Shown piece after piece: positions 47,480-59,200 of a stretch of DNA of 64,000 nucleotides. A program made the position numbers and the translations under genes. The first letter of the stretch is position 1; each line of letters starts with the position of its first letter. The notes beneath the pieces are model-generated. The model was given only the letters and a program-made list of their open reading frames with translations. It was not told where the DNA came from and ran no database searches. Origin of the DNA: Dyadobacter sp. CY261 (lineage in GTDB: Bacteria > Bacteroidota > Bacteroidia > Cytophagales > Spirosomataceae); assembly GCF_021440085.1 (NCBI RefSeq), contig NZ_JAKCPW010000001.1, positions 992,001 to 1,056,000 of the forward strand, given 5' to 3'.

Positions 47480-49165
47480 ATGAATAAGCGATTTACCCAG
47501 GCTGTTTTTACAGCATTTTGCCTCGTCATGAGCTATGCCGTTTCGGCGCAGACGAACCTTGTAAACCCGATCCTCACGGGCTTTTACCCAGATCCGAGTG
47601 TGGTACAGGTTGGGACAGACTATTATCTGGTCAACTCTACTTTTTCCTACTTTCCGGGCATCCCCGTTTTTCACAGTAAGGATTTGAAGAACTGGAAGCA
47701 GATCGGAAATGTGATCGACCGGCCTTCACAGATGGACTTTATGGGCGAGAAGTTGACCCGGGGCCTTTTTGCCCCTGCCATCAGTTATCACAACGGTACA
47801 TTCTACGTCACCTGCACCGACATTGATCACGATGGCAACTTTGTGGCCACAGCCAAAAATCCGGCTGGCCCTTGGAGCAACCCCGTCCGCGTACCGCAGG
47901 TTCGCGGGATCGATCCGTCTCTCTTTTTTGATGAGGATAACAAGGCCTACATCATCTATAACAGCGATGCGCCGGACCGCAAACCGCTGTATTCGGGCCA
48001 CAGAACAATCCGTATCTATGAAATTGATCCGATAACCCTGAAAGTTATCGGGGAAGAAAAGCAACTGGTCAATGGCGGGGTCGACCTTAGTAAAAAGCCC
48101 GTGTGGATCGAGGCGCCGCACATTATGAAGCGGTTTGGGTGGTATTACCTTTATGCAGCAGAGGGCGGGACGTCCGTCAATCACACGGAAGTGGTGTTTC
48201 GCAGCAAATCCGTCTGGGGCCCTTATGTTGCCTATGAAAACAACCCGATTTTAACACAAAAAGGTTTACCGGAGGACCGGAAAGATCCGGTCACTTCGGC
48301 GGGGCATGCACAATTTGTAGATGGTCCGGATGGTAAAACCTACGCCATCTTTTTGGCCGTGAGGCCTTACGAAGGAGATTATTACAACACCGGTCGCGAA
48401 ACCTTTATTGCCCCTGTTACCTGGAAAGACGAGTGGCCGATTATCAATCCGGATACCAAAGAAATTCAATATCGCTACACGACCGCATTCAGCGAAGTGA
48501 AGCAAAAAGGAGCGCTTCCGCAGGCTGGGAACTTCGGGTACACACTCACCTTTGAGAAGTCACTCGATCCCGCATTGCTTTTTATGCGGACGATTGATAG
48601 CAGCTCGTTTTCGCTGTCGAAGAAAAATGGCCTGACCATGAAATTGAAGCCGGAAACCATCATGGAAACAGGTAACCCATCCTTTATCGGCAAACGCCAG
48701 CAACATTTGTATTGCACGGCGGAAACCGAAGTAGACTTTTCGGCCAGTTCCGAAAAAGAAAAAGCGGGTCTGACCATTTTCCAGGATGAAAACCATTTTT
48801 ATCTGATCAGCAAATCAATGGACCAGAACAAACCCGTCATTCAGCTCTACAAGAGTAGCCCGGAGGGCAAGGCAATGGAGTTGCTTTCTCAAATGCCCCT
48901 GCCCGGCGCGGCAGCCCCGGTGAAGCTTCGCATTGTGGCGGAAGGAGCGACTTACAGCTTTTACTTTTCCAACGGCACTACCTGGCAGCTGCTCAAAGAC
49001 AAGCTGGATGCCAAATTCCTGAGTACCAAAGAGGCAGGCGGTTTTATCGGCTGTTTGTTCGGAATGTATGCCACTTCGTCGGGCGAGAAGACGACCAACT
49101 CCGCCTCTTTCAAATATCTGAAATACAGCGGTAACGATCCCATGTTTGAAAAGATTTCGAAATAG
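47480..49165 (+). CDS. GH43 beta-xylosidase/alpha-L-arabinofuranosidase
   Basis: 561 residues from ATG 47480, directly before the signal peptide MNKRFTQAVFTAFCLVMSYAVSAQ; the frame is open earlier but without signal character. The five-bladed propeller carries Asp38 (FYPDPSVV, general base), Asp145 (GIDPSLFF, pKa modulator) and Glu211 (WIEAPH, general acid). A C-terminal beta-sandwich (about 330-555, with AETEVDFSASSEKEKAGLTIFQDENHFY) is the DUF1349/laminin-like module of subfamilies 10-12. It should trim arabinose or xylose from arabinoxylan oligosaccharides in the periplasm. Confidence 0.92.
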   Translation: MNKRFTQAVFTAFCLVMSYAVSAQTNLVNPILTGFYPDPSVVQVGTDYYLVNSTFSYFPGIPVFHSKDLKNWKQIGNVIDRPSQMDFMGEKLTRGLFAPAISYHNGTFYVTCTDIDHDGNFVATAKNPAGPWSNPVRVPQVRGIDPSLFFDEDNKAYIIYNSDAPDRKPLYSGHRTIRIYEIDPITLKVIGEEKQLVNGGVDLSKKPVWIEAPHIMKRFGWYYLYAAEGGTSVNHTEVVFRSKSVWGPYVAYENNPILTQKGLPEDRKDPVTSAGHAQFVDGPDGKTYAIFLAVRPYEGDYYNTGRETFIAPVTWKDEWPIINPDTKEIQYRYTTAFSEVKQKGALPQAGNFGYTLTFEKSLDPALLFMRTIDSSSFSLSKKNGLTMKLKPETIMETGNPSFIGKRQQHLYCTAETEVDFSASSEKEKAGLTIFQDENHFYLISKSMDQNKPVIQLYKSSPEGKAMELLSQMPLPGAAAPVKLRIVAEGATYSFYFSNGTTWQLLKDKLDAKFLSTKEAGGFIGCLFGMYATSSGEKTTNSASFKYLKYSGNDPMFEKISK

Positions 49166-49259
49166 ATCATGAAAATTGAAAGCATGCTTTTTCTTTTTGC
49201 TGCATTTGGTGGCTTACCCTGACTTTGATTATTTCCATTTAGAGGATCACTAAACATAG

Positions 49260-50180
49260 ATGTCCATGAACAAAGCTTATTTTGTCATTGTTCTCACCTG
49301 CCTCTGTCTTTGCACTGCCCAGGCGCAGACAACCGAGCGTATTGCGGTGCTAATCGTGGATGGTTTCAGTAATCACGACTGGAAACAAACATCTGCGGTG
49401 ACGAAGTGGATACTGGAAGAAAGTGGGCGCTTCGATGTGGATATCAGTACCATTCCCACAGATTCTTTGCAACGTGGTGCCTGGAACCCGGAATTTTCGA
49501 AGTATGCTGTTGTCATACAGAACACCAATAACATTCAGAATAACCGGCTTCGCTGGCCACCACAAGCCGAGCGAAACCTGGAAAAGTACGTAAAAGGCGG
49601 AGGAGGGTTGTATATCCTGCATTCGGCCAACAATGCATTCTCCCATTGGAAAGAATACGATAAAATGATCGGTCTGGGATGGCGCCGGAGCTCAGAGGGC
49701 GATGCACTCGAGATCGGCCCATCCAATCATGTGACGAGAATCCCACCGGGCGAGGGGCAGGGGACCGGTCATGGAGACAGGTTCAATGCGCTTATTCAAA
49801 TTCTGAACCCTCACCCGATCAACAAGGGTTATCCTGGCAAATGGCAGACTGCAAATACAGAGGTATACCATTTCCCCCGCGGCCCCGCCGAAAATCTGAC
49901 GGTACTCTCGTTTGCCTATGATAGCACCAGTACAAAAAGGACCTGGCCCGTGGAATGGGTTGTCGCCTACGGCGCAGGCCGGGTTTACAATTCGAGCATG
50001 GGACATTTATGGAATGGAGAGTTCTATCCGCCGGCTTATCGCTGTGTTGGCTATCAGACGACAGTAATCAGGGCTACGGAATGGCTGGCCACGGGTAAAG
50101 TAAGCTACCCGGTACCGGTGCAGTTTCCTACGGCGGAAACGCAAAGCCTCAGGGCAAAAGACACTTTTAAGGCTCCCTGA
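49260..50180 (+). CDS. ThuA-like secreted protein
   Basis: 306 residues with a signal peptide (ends CTAQA). The body follows the ThuA/glutamine-amidotransferase-like fold: IAVLIVDGFSNHDWKQTS, YVKGGGGLYILHSANNAFSHW, then HPINKGYP and RVYNSSMGHLWNGE. There is no Cys at the amidotransferase nucleophile site (HSANN instead), as usual for ThuA-like proteins. Such proteins occur beside many Bacteroidota and planctomycete glycan genes, but their reaction is not established. It sits in the middle of the locus-2 enzyme run, in the same direction and with 95 bp before and 50 bp after. ATG 49260 or 49266 both fit. Confidence 0.82.
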   Translation: MSMNKAYFVIVLTCLCLCTAQAQTTERIAVLIVDGFSNHDWKQTSAVTKWILEESGRFDVDISTIPTDSLQRGAWNPEFSKYAVVIQNTNNIQNNRLRWPPQAERNLEKYVKGGGGLYILHSANNAFSHWKEYDKMIGLGWRRSSEGDALEIGPSNHVTRIPPGEGQGTGHGDRFNALIQILNPHPINKGYPGKWQTANTEVYHFPRGPAENLTVLSFAYDSTSTKRTWPVEWVVAYGAGRVYNSSMGHLWNGEFYPPAYRCVGYQTTVIRATEWLATGKVSYPVPVQFPTAETQSLRAKDTFKAP

Positions 50181-50218
50181 GTGACTTCTGCTATTTAAAA
50201 TCAAACAAAAACCTATAA

Positions 50219-52165
<1,947 letters not shown>

Positions 52166-52207
52166 GACTAAGCGATACTAACGGATTACTTATAGCAAAA
52201 CATAACT

Positions 52208-53293
52208 ATGAAAGAATCAACAACTTTGGGTATTTTAATTTACGGCGTCGCCTTGTCTTTTATGGTGTCGGTCCCGGCAGTGGGCCAAGCGCAAAAGACC
52301 TTAAGGGAAACTTACAAAGACTACTTCCCCGTCGGCGTGGCGGTATCTGCAAGAACGTTATCAGGTCCGGAAGCTGAGCTGATCACACAGCAATTCAGCA
52401 GTGTTACCCCTGAAAATGCCATGAAAATGGGGCCAATCCATCCCGAAGAAAGCCGGTATGCATGGCAGGATGCTGACGCCATTGTGGCCTTTGCCCAGAA
52501 GAATGGCATGAAGGTGCGTGGGCATACATTATGCTGGCATAACCAAACCCCGAAATGGTTCTTTACTGACCAATCGGGAAAACAGGTAAGTCGTGAAGTG
52601 CTATTGGAAAGGCTCAAACAACATATCAACGATGTCGTCGGTCGCTACAAAGGCAAAATTTATGCCTGGGACGTTGTCAACGAAGCAGTGCCTGACACCG
52701 GCGCGGGTATCTACCGGCGTTCCAAATTCTATGAGATCATCGGGGAGGATTATATCGAAAAAGCATTTGAATATGCCCATGCCGCCGATCCGGACGCGAA
52801 ACTGTTTTATAATGATTACAACACCGAAAGTGCTTCCAAGAGAGAAAAGATTTTTCAGTTGCTTAAAAAATTAAAAGCCAAAAATGTGCCGGTACATGGT
52901 GTAGGCTTACAAGGGCACTGGTCAATTTATGAGCCAACAGCTGCCGAACTGGAAAAATCAATTACTCAGTTTGCAAGTCTGGGCCTGGCGGTACAAATCA
53001 CCGAACTCGATGTTTCAGTGCACCCGAAAGAGCACGAGCGCCGGGAACGCAAGCCCACTGACAACGGGGTACTAACGCCGGAAATGACGGAGAAACAGGC
53101 AGTTCAGTACAAAATGCTGTTTGATACTTTCAGAAAACACAAAGGAACACTGACGGGTGTCACATTCTGGAACGTTTCGGATAAATCAACCTGGCTGGAC
53201 AACTTCCCTGTGCCTGGGCGAAAGGACTATCCCTTATTATTTGACAGCCAATACAAGCCGAAGGCAGCTTTCAATAATGTAGTCAATTTTTGA
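52208..53293 (+). CDS. GH10 endo-1,4-beta-xylanase
   Basis: 361 residues, a signal peptide (ends VGQAQ) plus one GH10 barrel without accessory modules. Glu159 in AWDVVNEAVPD is the acid/base and Glu266 in QITELDVSV the nucleophile. VRGHTLCWHNQTPKWFF and TGVTFWNVSDKSTWLDNF are the usual substrate-binding segments. There is no lipobox and no T9SS domain, so it is probably periplasmic and cuts imported xylo-oligosaccharides. It ends the locus-2 run and converges with the LytTR gene; a short palindrome (GATCTTAAGATC) lies in between. Confidence 0.95.
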   Translation: MKESTTLGILIYGVALSFMVSVPAVGQAQKTLRETYKDYFPVGVAVSARTLSGPEAELITQQFSSVTPENAMKMGPIHPEESRYAWQDADAIVAFAQKNGMKVRGHTLCWHNQTPKWFFTDQSGKQVSREVLLERLKQHINDVVGRYKGKIYAWDVVNEAVPDTGAGIYRRSKFYEIIGEDYIEKAFEYAHAADPDAKLFYNDYNTESASKREKIFQLLKKLKAKNVPVHGVGLQGHWSIYEPTAAELEKSITQFASLGLAVQITELDVSVHPKEHERRERKPTDNGVLTPEMTEKQAVQYKMLFDTFRKHKGTLTGVTFWNVSDKSTWLDNFPVPGRKDYPLLFDSQYKPKAAFNNVVNF

Positions 53294-53359
53294 GCAGCTC
53301 AGCTACTTTCCGGTTGGGAGATCTTAAGATCCGAACAGAGGAATCCAGCGTATGAAGCC

Positions 53360-54088
53360 CTATTGAATGCCTTTCAGCATTTGTAAAAAAGGCTCGACAT
53401 AGGTATCACTGATCGGTATAATCTGATCTCCTAACCGGATCCTGTTTTTTTCAATGTGGTCAATTTTGTCGATGGCAACCATAAAGGACCGGTGCACACG
53501 GGCAAAGCCTTGCGGAGGAAGCAGCTCTTCCAGTTTAGCGAAGCTCAGCAAGGTCATGATCTTTTCCCTGGCCGTATGGAGCAGCAGGTAGTCTTTCATG
53601 CCTTCCACGAAAATGATATCGCGGGTCGCAATTTTCTGAATGCGGTGGCCTACTTTCAGGAAGATGTACTCCTGTTCATGCTTCGACCCTGTTTTCACTT
53701 CTTTCTTCTCAGGCAGTAGTTTGGGACTTTGTTCTTGATACAAGCGCAGTACCCCCTTATAGAACCTTTCAAAGGAGAAGGGTTTTAACAGGTAGTCCTT
53801 TACTTCCAGGTCAAAGGCTTTCAGGGCATATTGATCGTAGGCTGTCGTCAGGATAATCATAGGCTTGGGGTTCAGCATCGGAATAAAGCTAAGCCCGTCC
53901 AGGTCCGGCATGTTGACGTCCAGGAAAAGCAGGTCGGGTTTATCTTCTTCCAACTGACTGGCCGCTTCCAGGGGGCTCATAAAAGTGCCTCTCAGTTCCA
54001 GGAACGGAACCTTAGATACATATTCTTCCAGTATTTCCTGGGCCAGATGCTCGTCATCAATGATATAGCAGGTGAGCTTTCCTTTCAT
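53360..54088 (-). CDS. LytTR-family response regulator
   Basis: 242 residues. The receiver domain has the acidic pocket near the start (YIIDDE), phospho-acceptor Asp57 (LLFLDVNMPDLDG) and the later Thr and Lys (ILTTAYDQYALKAFDLEVKDYLLKPF). The LytTR DNA-binding domain covers about residues 140-240 (FVEGMKDYLLLHTAREKIMTLLSF, PPQGFARVHRSFMVAIDKI). It is co-transcribed with the kinase gene upstream, which overlaps its start by 32 bp. Targets may include the divergent ABC/M1 exporter. Confidence 0.92.
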   Translation of the reverse strand: MKGKLTCYIIDDEHLAQEILEEYVSKVPFLELRGTFMSPLEAASQLEEDKPDLLFLDVNMPDLDGLSFIPMLNPKPMIILTTAYDQYALKAFDLEVKDYLLKPFSFERFYKGVLRLYQEQSPKLLPEKKEVKTGSKHEQEYIFLKVGHRIQKIATRDIIFVEGMKDYLLLHTAREKIMTLLSFAKLEELLPPQGFARVHRSFMVAIDKIDHIEKNRIRLGDQIIPISDTYVEPFLQMLKGIQ

Positions 54089-55097
54089 GAACCTGTAAAT
54101 GAAGTCCGCTGATTTTCAAAAAAACACGAAACATTTTGTCCGTGCCGTTGATTTCCAGGTTATGCTGGCCCGGATACAGCAACGCCAGCCTTTTTCGGAC
54201 ATTCTGCAGACCAATGCCACCTGGTTCTTCCAAGGCATTTCCCGGGTTTTCATTAACCGGATTTTGAATGCTGAAGGTAAGGGTATTTTCTATGATCTCT
54301 ATTCTAACCTTAATATCACCCGGTGCCAGCCGGGCAGGGCTGTGTTTGTAGGCATTCTCCAGGAGGTGTATAAACAGCAGGGGGACAATGTGACAGGTTG
54401 CAGTGTCTCCTTTAACTTCAAGATCCACAACCGGTGCATTCTTATACCGCAGCTGTTGCAAACTCATATAATCCCGCAGGTAATTCATCTCCCTTGAAAG
54501 CGGTACCATGGGGGCATTGGACTCGTAGATCATGTAGCGCATTAAAGATGCCAGGTGCATAACAGCATCCGGTGCCGTCGCAGCTTGTTTGTAAACGAGT
54601 GTATGGATATTATTAAGGGTATTAAATAAAAAATGCGGATTGATCTGTAATTTAAGATTATACAGCTCAGCCTCCACTGCCTGTTTCTCCAACTGCTCTT
54701 TCCTGATTGTATTAAGCACGAGATTCTCAGTGACCCTGGCCAGCCAGCTCAGAAAGATGAAAATTGGCACAACAGATATTAGCGCCATGAGATAATACTC
54801 AAAGGCAGAGTGCCGGGTGTCCAGCGTTTTGTGATGAAAAAACAAAAAAAGAAATGGCCCGGTCGATATGACTCCTGCCAGCCTGAGAAAATAAGCACCC
54901 TTTTGTTTTTTACCTAAATAGCGCGTCAGGAGAAAGAAGTGGCCATAAAAAACATACAAAGCCGTTAGGATGAAGCCCGTGGTCGAGGTAAGCCAGTTGA
55001 GATTACCTTCATTCCCCAGTTGAAAGGCAACGAGTAGGCTCAGCAGAATCCAGAGCGCAATATGGATCAGCAAGAATACCTTTTTGATTCGATTCAT
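54057..55097 (-). CDS. LytS-type sensor histidine kinase
   Basis: 346 residues from the ATG at 55097; a longer frame to 55130 has a non-membrane start and is less likely. About four TM helices form the sensor (MNRIKKVFLLIHIALWILLS onward to residue 145). The His_kinase domain shows LKLQINPHFLFNTLNNIHTL with the acceptor His. The ATPase part has HLLENAYKHS and a Gly box (GGIGLQNVRKRLALLYPG). It phosphorylates the LytTR regulator encoded directly downstream. No extracellular ligand domain is present, so membrane or cell-envelope state is the likely signal. Confidence 0.9.
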   Translation of the reverse strand: MNRIKKVFLLIHIALWILLSLLVAFQLGNEGNLNWLTSTTGFILTALYVFYGHFFLLTRYLGKKQKGAYFLRLAGVISTGPFLFLFFHHKTLDTRHSAFEYYLMALISVVPIFIFLSWLARVTENLVLNTIRKEQLEKQAVEAELYNLKLQINPHFLFNTLNNIHTLVYKQAATAPDAVMHLASLMRYMIYESNAPMVPLSREMNYLRDYMSLQQLRYKNAPVVDLEVKGDTATCHIVPLLFIHLLENAYKHSPARLAPGDIKVRIEIIENTLTFSIQNPVNENPGNALEEPGGIGLQNVRKRLALLYPGQHNLEINGTDKMFRVFLKISGLHLQVHERKAHLLYH

Positions 55098-55101
55098 AGA
55101 A

Positions 55102-55130
55102 CAAAGATATTTTTTCCTGCCATTCCCCAA
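55102..55130 (-). promoter_or_regulatory. Promoter of the kinase/LytTR operon
   Basis: On the minus strand TTG (55130-55128), an 18-base spacer and TATCTTTG (55109-55102) fit the Bacteroidota promoter form. The -7 box ends only 4 bases before the kinase ATG, so the transcript would be almost leaderless if this start codon is right. Confidence 0.4.
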
Positions 55131-55333
55131 CCACCCTATCTACCAAAGCCTTATCCCAATCTACGAAAGGCCCTATTGAGCCTGCAAGCGCTTTGGCGGG
55201 GGCAAAACGGCAGTTGGTCGATTACTTTATGGCGGCTGCATATCGCTTTTGGCCTTCCTGTCCCGCACCATTTCCTTTATTCTGAGGATGAGCGGAAAGA
55301 CTGTACAGATGCCTCGCTGTCCTTATGTAAAAG

Positions 55334-56284
55334 ATGAAGCGTAGTAAAGCAGAAATAATGGGGAATCACCAAATCAGCCTGTCCATTCGCAATGTCACTA
55401 AAACCTACGCCGGCGCGCGGCCCGCCGGCGCGCGATCCGCCGACGCGGTACGGGCACTAAATAATATTACCCTGGACATTCCTCCGGGCATGTTCGGCTT
55501 GCTGGGCCCTAACGGTGCGGGCAAATCTACGCTCATGCGCACGCTGGCAACACTGCAGGAGCCGGATCAAGGAGAGATTTTTTTTGGGGAGATAGATGTA
55601 TTGAAGCAAAAGGAGCAGCTGCGTGAGACCCTCGGCTACCTGCCGCAGGAGTTCGGTGTTTACCCGAAGACGAGCGCGGAGGAGCTGTTGGATTACTTTG
55701 CGGTGCTCAAAGGCATCACCAACCGCGCATCCCGCAAAGAAGTAACGGAAAGCTTACTCAAGCAAACCAACCTATGGGACAAGCGCAAGCAGAAATTGGG
55801 TGGCTACTCGGGCGGAATGCGGCAGCGCTTTGGGGTGGCAGTGGCGCTGTTGGGTAACCCAAAGCTGCTGATCGTGGACGAGCCGACGGCCGGCCTGGAT
55901 CCGGCCGAGCGCGTGCGATTCCTGAACCTTTTAAGCGAGTTGGGGGAAGACAGTGTGGTGATACTCTCCACCCACATCGTGGGAGATGTAGCAGAGCTTT
56001 GCACCAACATGGCCATCATCGACAAAGGGAAAATACTGCTGGACGCGAAGCCCCAACAGGCTGTTGCAGCTCTGAAAGGCAGGATTTGGCGCAAACTAAT
56101 TGAGAAAAATACACTCCCTGACCTGGAACAGGAACACCAGGTCATTTCTGCCAAACTCTTGAGCGGGCGCACCGTCGTGCACATTTACAGCCAGGAAATG
56201 CCCGGCAACGGTTTTGAGCAGGTGGACCCCGATCTGGAAGACGTGTACTTCACCACCATGAATGGCAACTATGAAATTCTATAA
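55334..56284 (+). CDS. ABC transporter ATP-binding protein
   Basis: 316 residues (ATG 55334; ATG 55358 also fits). It has Walker A (LLGPNGAGKST), the Q-loop (LPQEFG), signature (YSGGMRQR), Walker B (LLIVDEPTAGLD) and switch His (STHIVGD), all intact. The C-terminal 90 residues match the ABC-2 exporter type. Between residues 25 and 40 a short GARPAGARSADAV insertion, encoded by a 15-bp tandem repeat, enlarges the loop before the first core strand. It overlaps the permease start by 23 bp, so the two are translated together and form one exporter. Confidence 0.93.
   Translation: MKRSKAEIMGNHQISLSIRNVTKTYAGARPAGARSADAVRALNNITLDIPPGMFGLLGPNGAGKSTLMRTLATLQEPDQGEIFFGEIDVLKQKEQLRETLGYLPQEFGVYPKTSAEELLDYFAVLKGITNRASRKEVTESLLKQTNLWDKRKQKLGGYSGGMRQRFGVAVALLGNPKLLIVDEPTAGLDPAERVRFLNLLSELGEDSVVILSTHIVGDVAELCTNMAIIDKGKILLDAKPQQAVAALKGRIWRKLIEKNTLPDLEQEHQVISAKLLSGRTVVHIYSQEMPGNGFEQVDPDLEDVYFTTMNGNYEIL
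55409..55453 (+). repeat. Three-copy 15-bp tandem repeat inside the ABC ATPase gene
   Basis: Units begin at 55409, 55424 and 55439, each starting GCCG(G/A)CGCG. The first two share their first 11 bases exactly and the third has diverged. The repeat is in frame (5 codons per unit) and much richer in GC than its surroundings. Confidence 0.7.
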
Positions 56285-59200
56285 GATTTTCCGCCTGGAA
56301 TTCACCTACCAGCTACGCAGTGTCGCCACATGGCTTTACTTCCTGGTTGTATTGGGCCTTGCTTTCCTGTGGGTGACAGGTAATTACCTCGACGATGCGC
56401 GGGACGGTTATTTTTTGCTCAATGCGCCCATTGTCATAGCGGCTGTCGCCGTTTTAAGCAACCTCTTCTGGCTTCTGATAGGCGCATCGGTAGCAGGCGA
56501 TGCGGCGGCGCGCGATGTGCAGACGCGCATGTTTTCCCTTACGTACACTTCTCCCGCCAGCAAAGCTGACTGCCTGGGTGGGCGATTCCTCGCGGCGTTT
56601 CTGCTCAATGTCATAGTCCTGCTCGGGATACCGATTGGCATCCTGTTCGCCATGTACTTTTCTGGCGTAGAGGCCGAAATTCTGGGCCCATTCCGACCGG
56701 CAGCTTATCTGACTTCCTTTTGCCATATCCTGTTGCCCAACACTTTTATCGTGACGGCCATCCAGTTCTCGCTGGCGGCGCTCAACCGAGGGGCCATGGC
56801 AAGTTACCTGGGTGGGGGGCTGCTCTTCCTGGCTGCATTTATGTTGGAAATGGCTTCGCATGACGTAGGGAGATGGGTGGATTTGCTGGATCCCATTGGT
56901 TTCACTCCCATTATGAGTGGCCTGTCGAGTGAATGGAGCCCGCTGGAAAAAAATACGCGCCTGCTGGTGCTGGAAGGCTCGTTGCTTGTGAACCGTCTCC
57001 TGTGGCTGGGCATCACGCTGAGCATGCTGACGTTTACCTATTACCGTTTCCGGTTCACCCACTCGCCTGGTAATAGCCCTGGGAAACTGAGCGCTTCACA
57101 ACCCGCAAGTGCAACAGACTCAGGCCGGCTACCATGGGGAAAAATGGAGCCGTTACCACATTCGTTGGGAACCTTCGGCGCTGCGACCCATTTGCACCAA
57201 TTAAAGATCATCACGCTAAATTCATTCTCGGCTTTGGCAAAGAATAAGACGGGACTTCTTCTCTTGAGTTTGATTGCGCTTATGATAAGTTTGGCTTTAC
57301 CAGGGAATTTAAAAGCCAAAGGTGTCCCTTTGCTGCCCAGGACCGATCAGGTTTTGAATATTTTGACCGCACCTATAACGGCCCCTGGAAAGTTCTGGAT
57401 CATGATTTTCCTGCTGACTGTTTTCTACGCCGGGGAGCTGGTCTGGCGGGAGCGGGAAAGCGGGCTGAGTGAACTGTCAAATGCGGCACCGGTACCGGAA
57501 TGGGTCCTTTTTCTGAGCAAGTTCTTGTCGCTCAGTCTCTTGCTTATGATTTGGCTGGTATTTCTGCTGATGGCCGGGATACTTGCACAAATAGGCATAG
57601 GCGAAGCTAATGTGGAGTTGGATCTGTATTTGAAAGTACTCTTCGGATTTCAGTTGATAGAATGCCTGCTCTTTGCCCTGTTTGCGCTGGTGGTGCATGT
57701 AGTGGTCAATCAAAAGTATCTCGGCCATTTAGTGGCGCTTCTTGCTTTTGGTTGCTTGGTTTATGCCCCAAATCTGGGGATAGAGCACAAGCTCCTTGTC
57801 TTTGGAGCTAGTCCCGGGTGGTCGTATACCGACATGGGTGGTTTTGGCTTATCTATTGAGCCGTGGCTGTGGTTTAAAGCATATTGGGTAGCCTGGGCGA
57901 TATTGCTCGCGGTAATGGGAAGGCTACTTTGGGCGCGTGGCCGGGAAGAAAGTTTCATGGCGCGACTGCTGTTAGCTCGCCGCCGTTTTACCCGGACTAC
58001 CGCATTGACAACTGCCGTAGCGGCGGGATTAATTTTTACCTCGGGGAGCTTTATTTTCTATAATACCAACAAACTGAATCACTACACAACTGCATCAGAA
58101 ATACTGGCGGGACGTGCCGCGTACGAGCAGCGGTATGGGAAGTATAGCAACGCGCCGCAGCCTCGGCTAACCCATGTCAACTTACAAGTTGAAATTTACC
58201 CCGAGCGAAGGGAGTTTGAGATAAAAGGAACTTATTTATTGGTGAACAGCCAATCGGTGCCTATTGATTCTGTGTACCTGGCCATTCCCACGGGAGCTGA
58301 AACGAACGGTTTGGCTTTTAACAGACCATTTACACCCGTGCTCGCGGACCGGAATTTAGGCTTCTTGATTTATACCCTCAAAAATCCTTTGGAGCCTGGT
58401 GACACCATGCAACTTGATTTTAAGGTGCATCACAAAGCGGAGGGTTTTACTAACAATGGTGCTGATTCGGTGGTAACAGCAAATTTTACCCACATCCGGA
58501 ATTACGAATGGCTGCCCGCCATTGGGTACCAGCCGTATCGTGAGCTGGATGAGGTGGGGCTCCGAAAAAAATATGGCCTCGCTCCACGGCTTGCAACTGC
58601 CTCCCTATATGACGTGAAAGCCCGAAAGTATGCCCCGTTTGCGGAACACATTTTTTTCAATGCGGTGGTGGGTACAGGTGGGGGGCAGATGGTGGTAGCA
58701 CCCGGTTCCTTGCGCAAAACTTGGAGGAATGGTGATCGCCGTTATTTTCACTATGCAACGAATGCACGAATTAGGCACGAATATGCTTTTTTTTCGGCAA
58801 ATTATGCGTTGCATGAGGGGCAATGGATACCGTCACAAGATTCAGGGAAGTCAGTAGCCATTCAGATTTACCACGACCCCGGTCATACCGGGAACTTGGA
58901 GCGTGTGATGCAAAGCATAAAGGGCTCCCTGGATTACTACACAACGCAATTCGGGCCTTATCCGCATCGCCAGCTTCGGTTTGTGGCTAAACCGGGGTAT
59001 AGCGGAGGAAACCATGCCGCTCCCATTACTATCACGGCCGAAGAAGGATTTTTCCTTTTGAATCCAAAGCAAGACCCGCGGGGTTTTGACCTGGTGACGG
59101 CAGTGGTAGCGCACGAAGTGGCGCACCAGTGGTGGGGTAACCAGTTAAAATCTGCCTATGTAGAGGGGGCAGGATTGCTTTCGGAGAGTTTGGCGTGGTA

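Noticed and set aside
53294..53359. GATCTTAAGATC palindrome as a terminator between GH10 and LytTR genes
   Set aside because: The palindrome has no loop and no U-run, so it cannot form a usual terminator hairpin.
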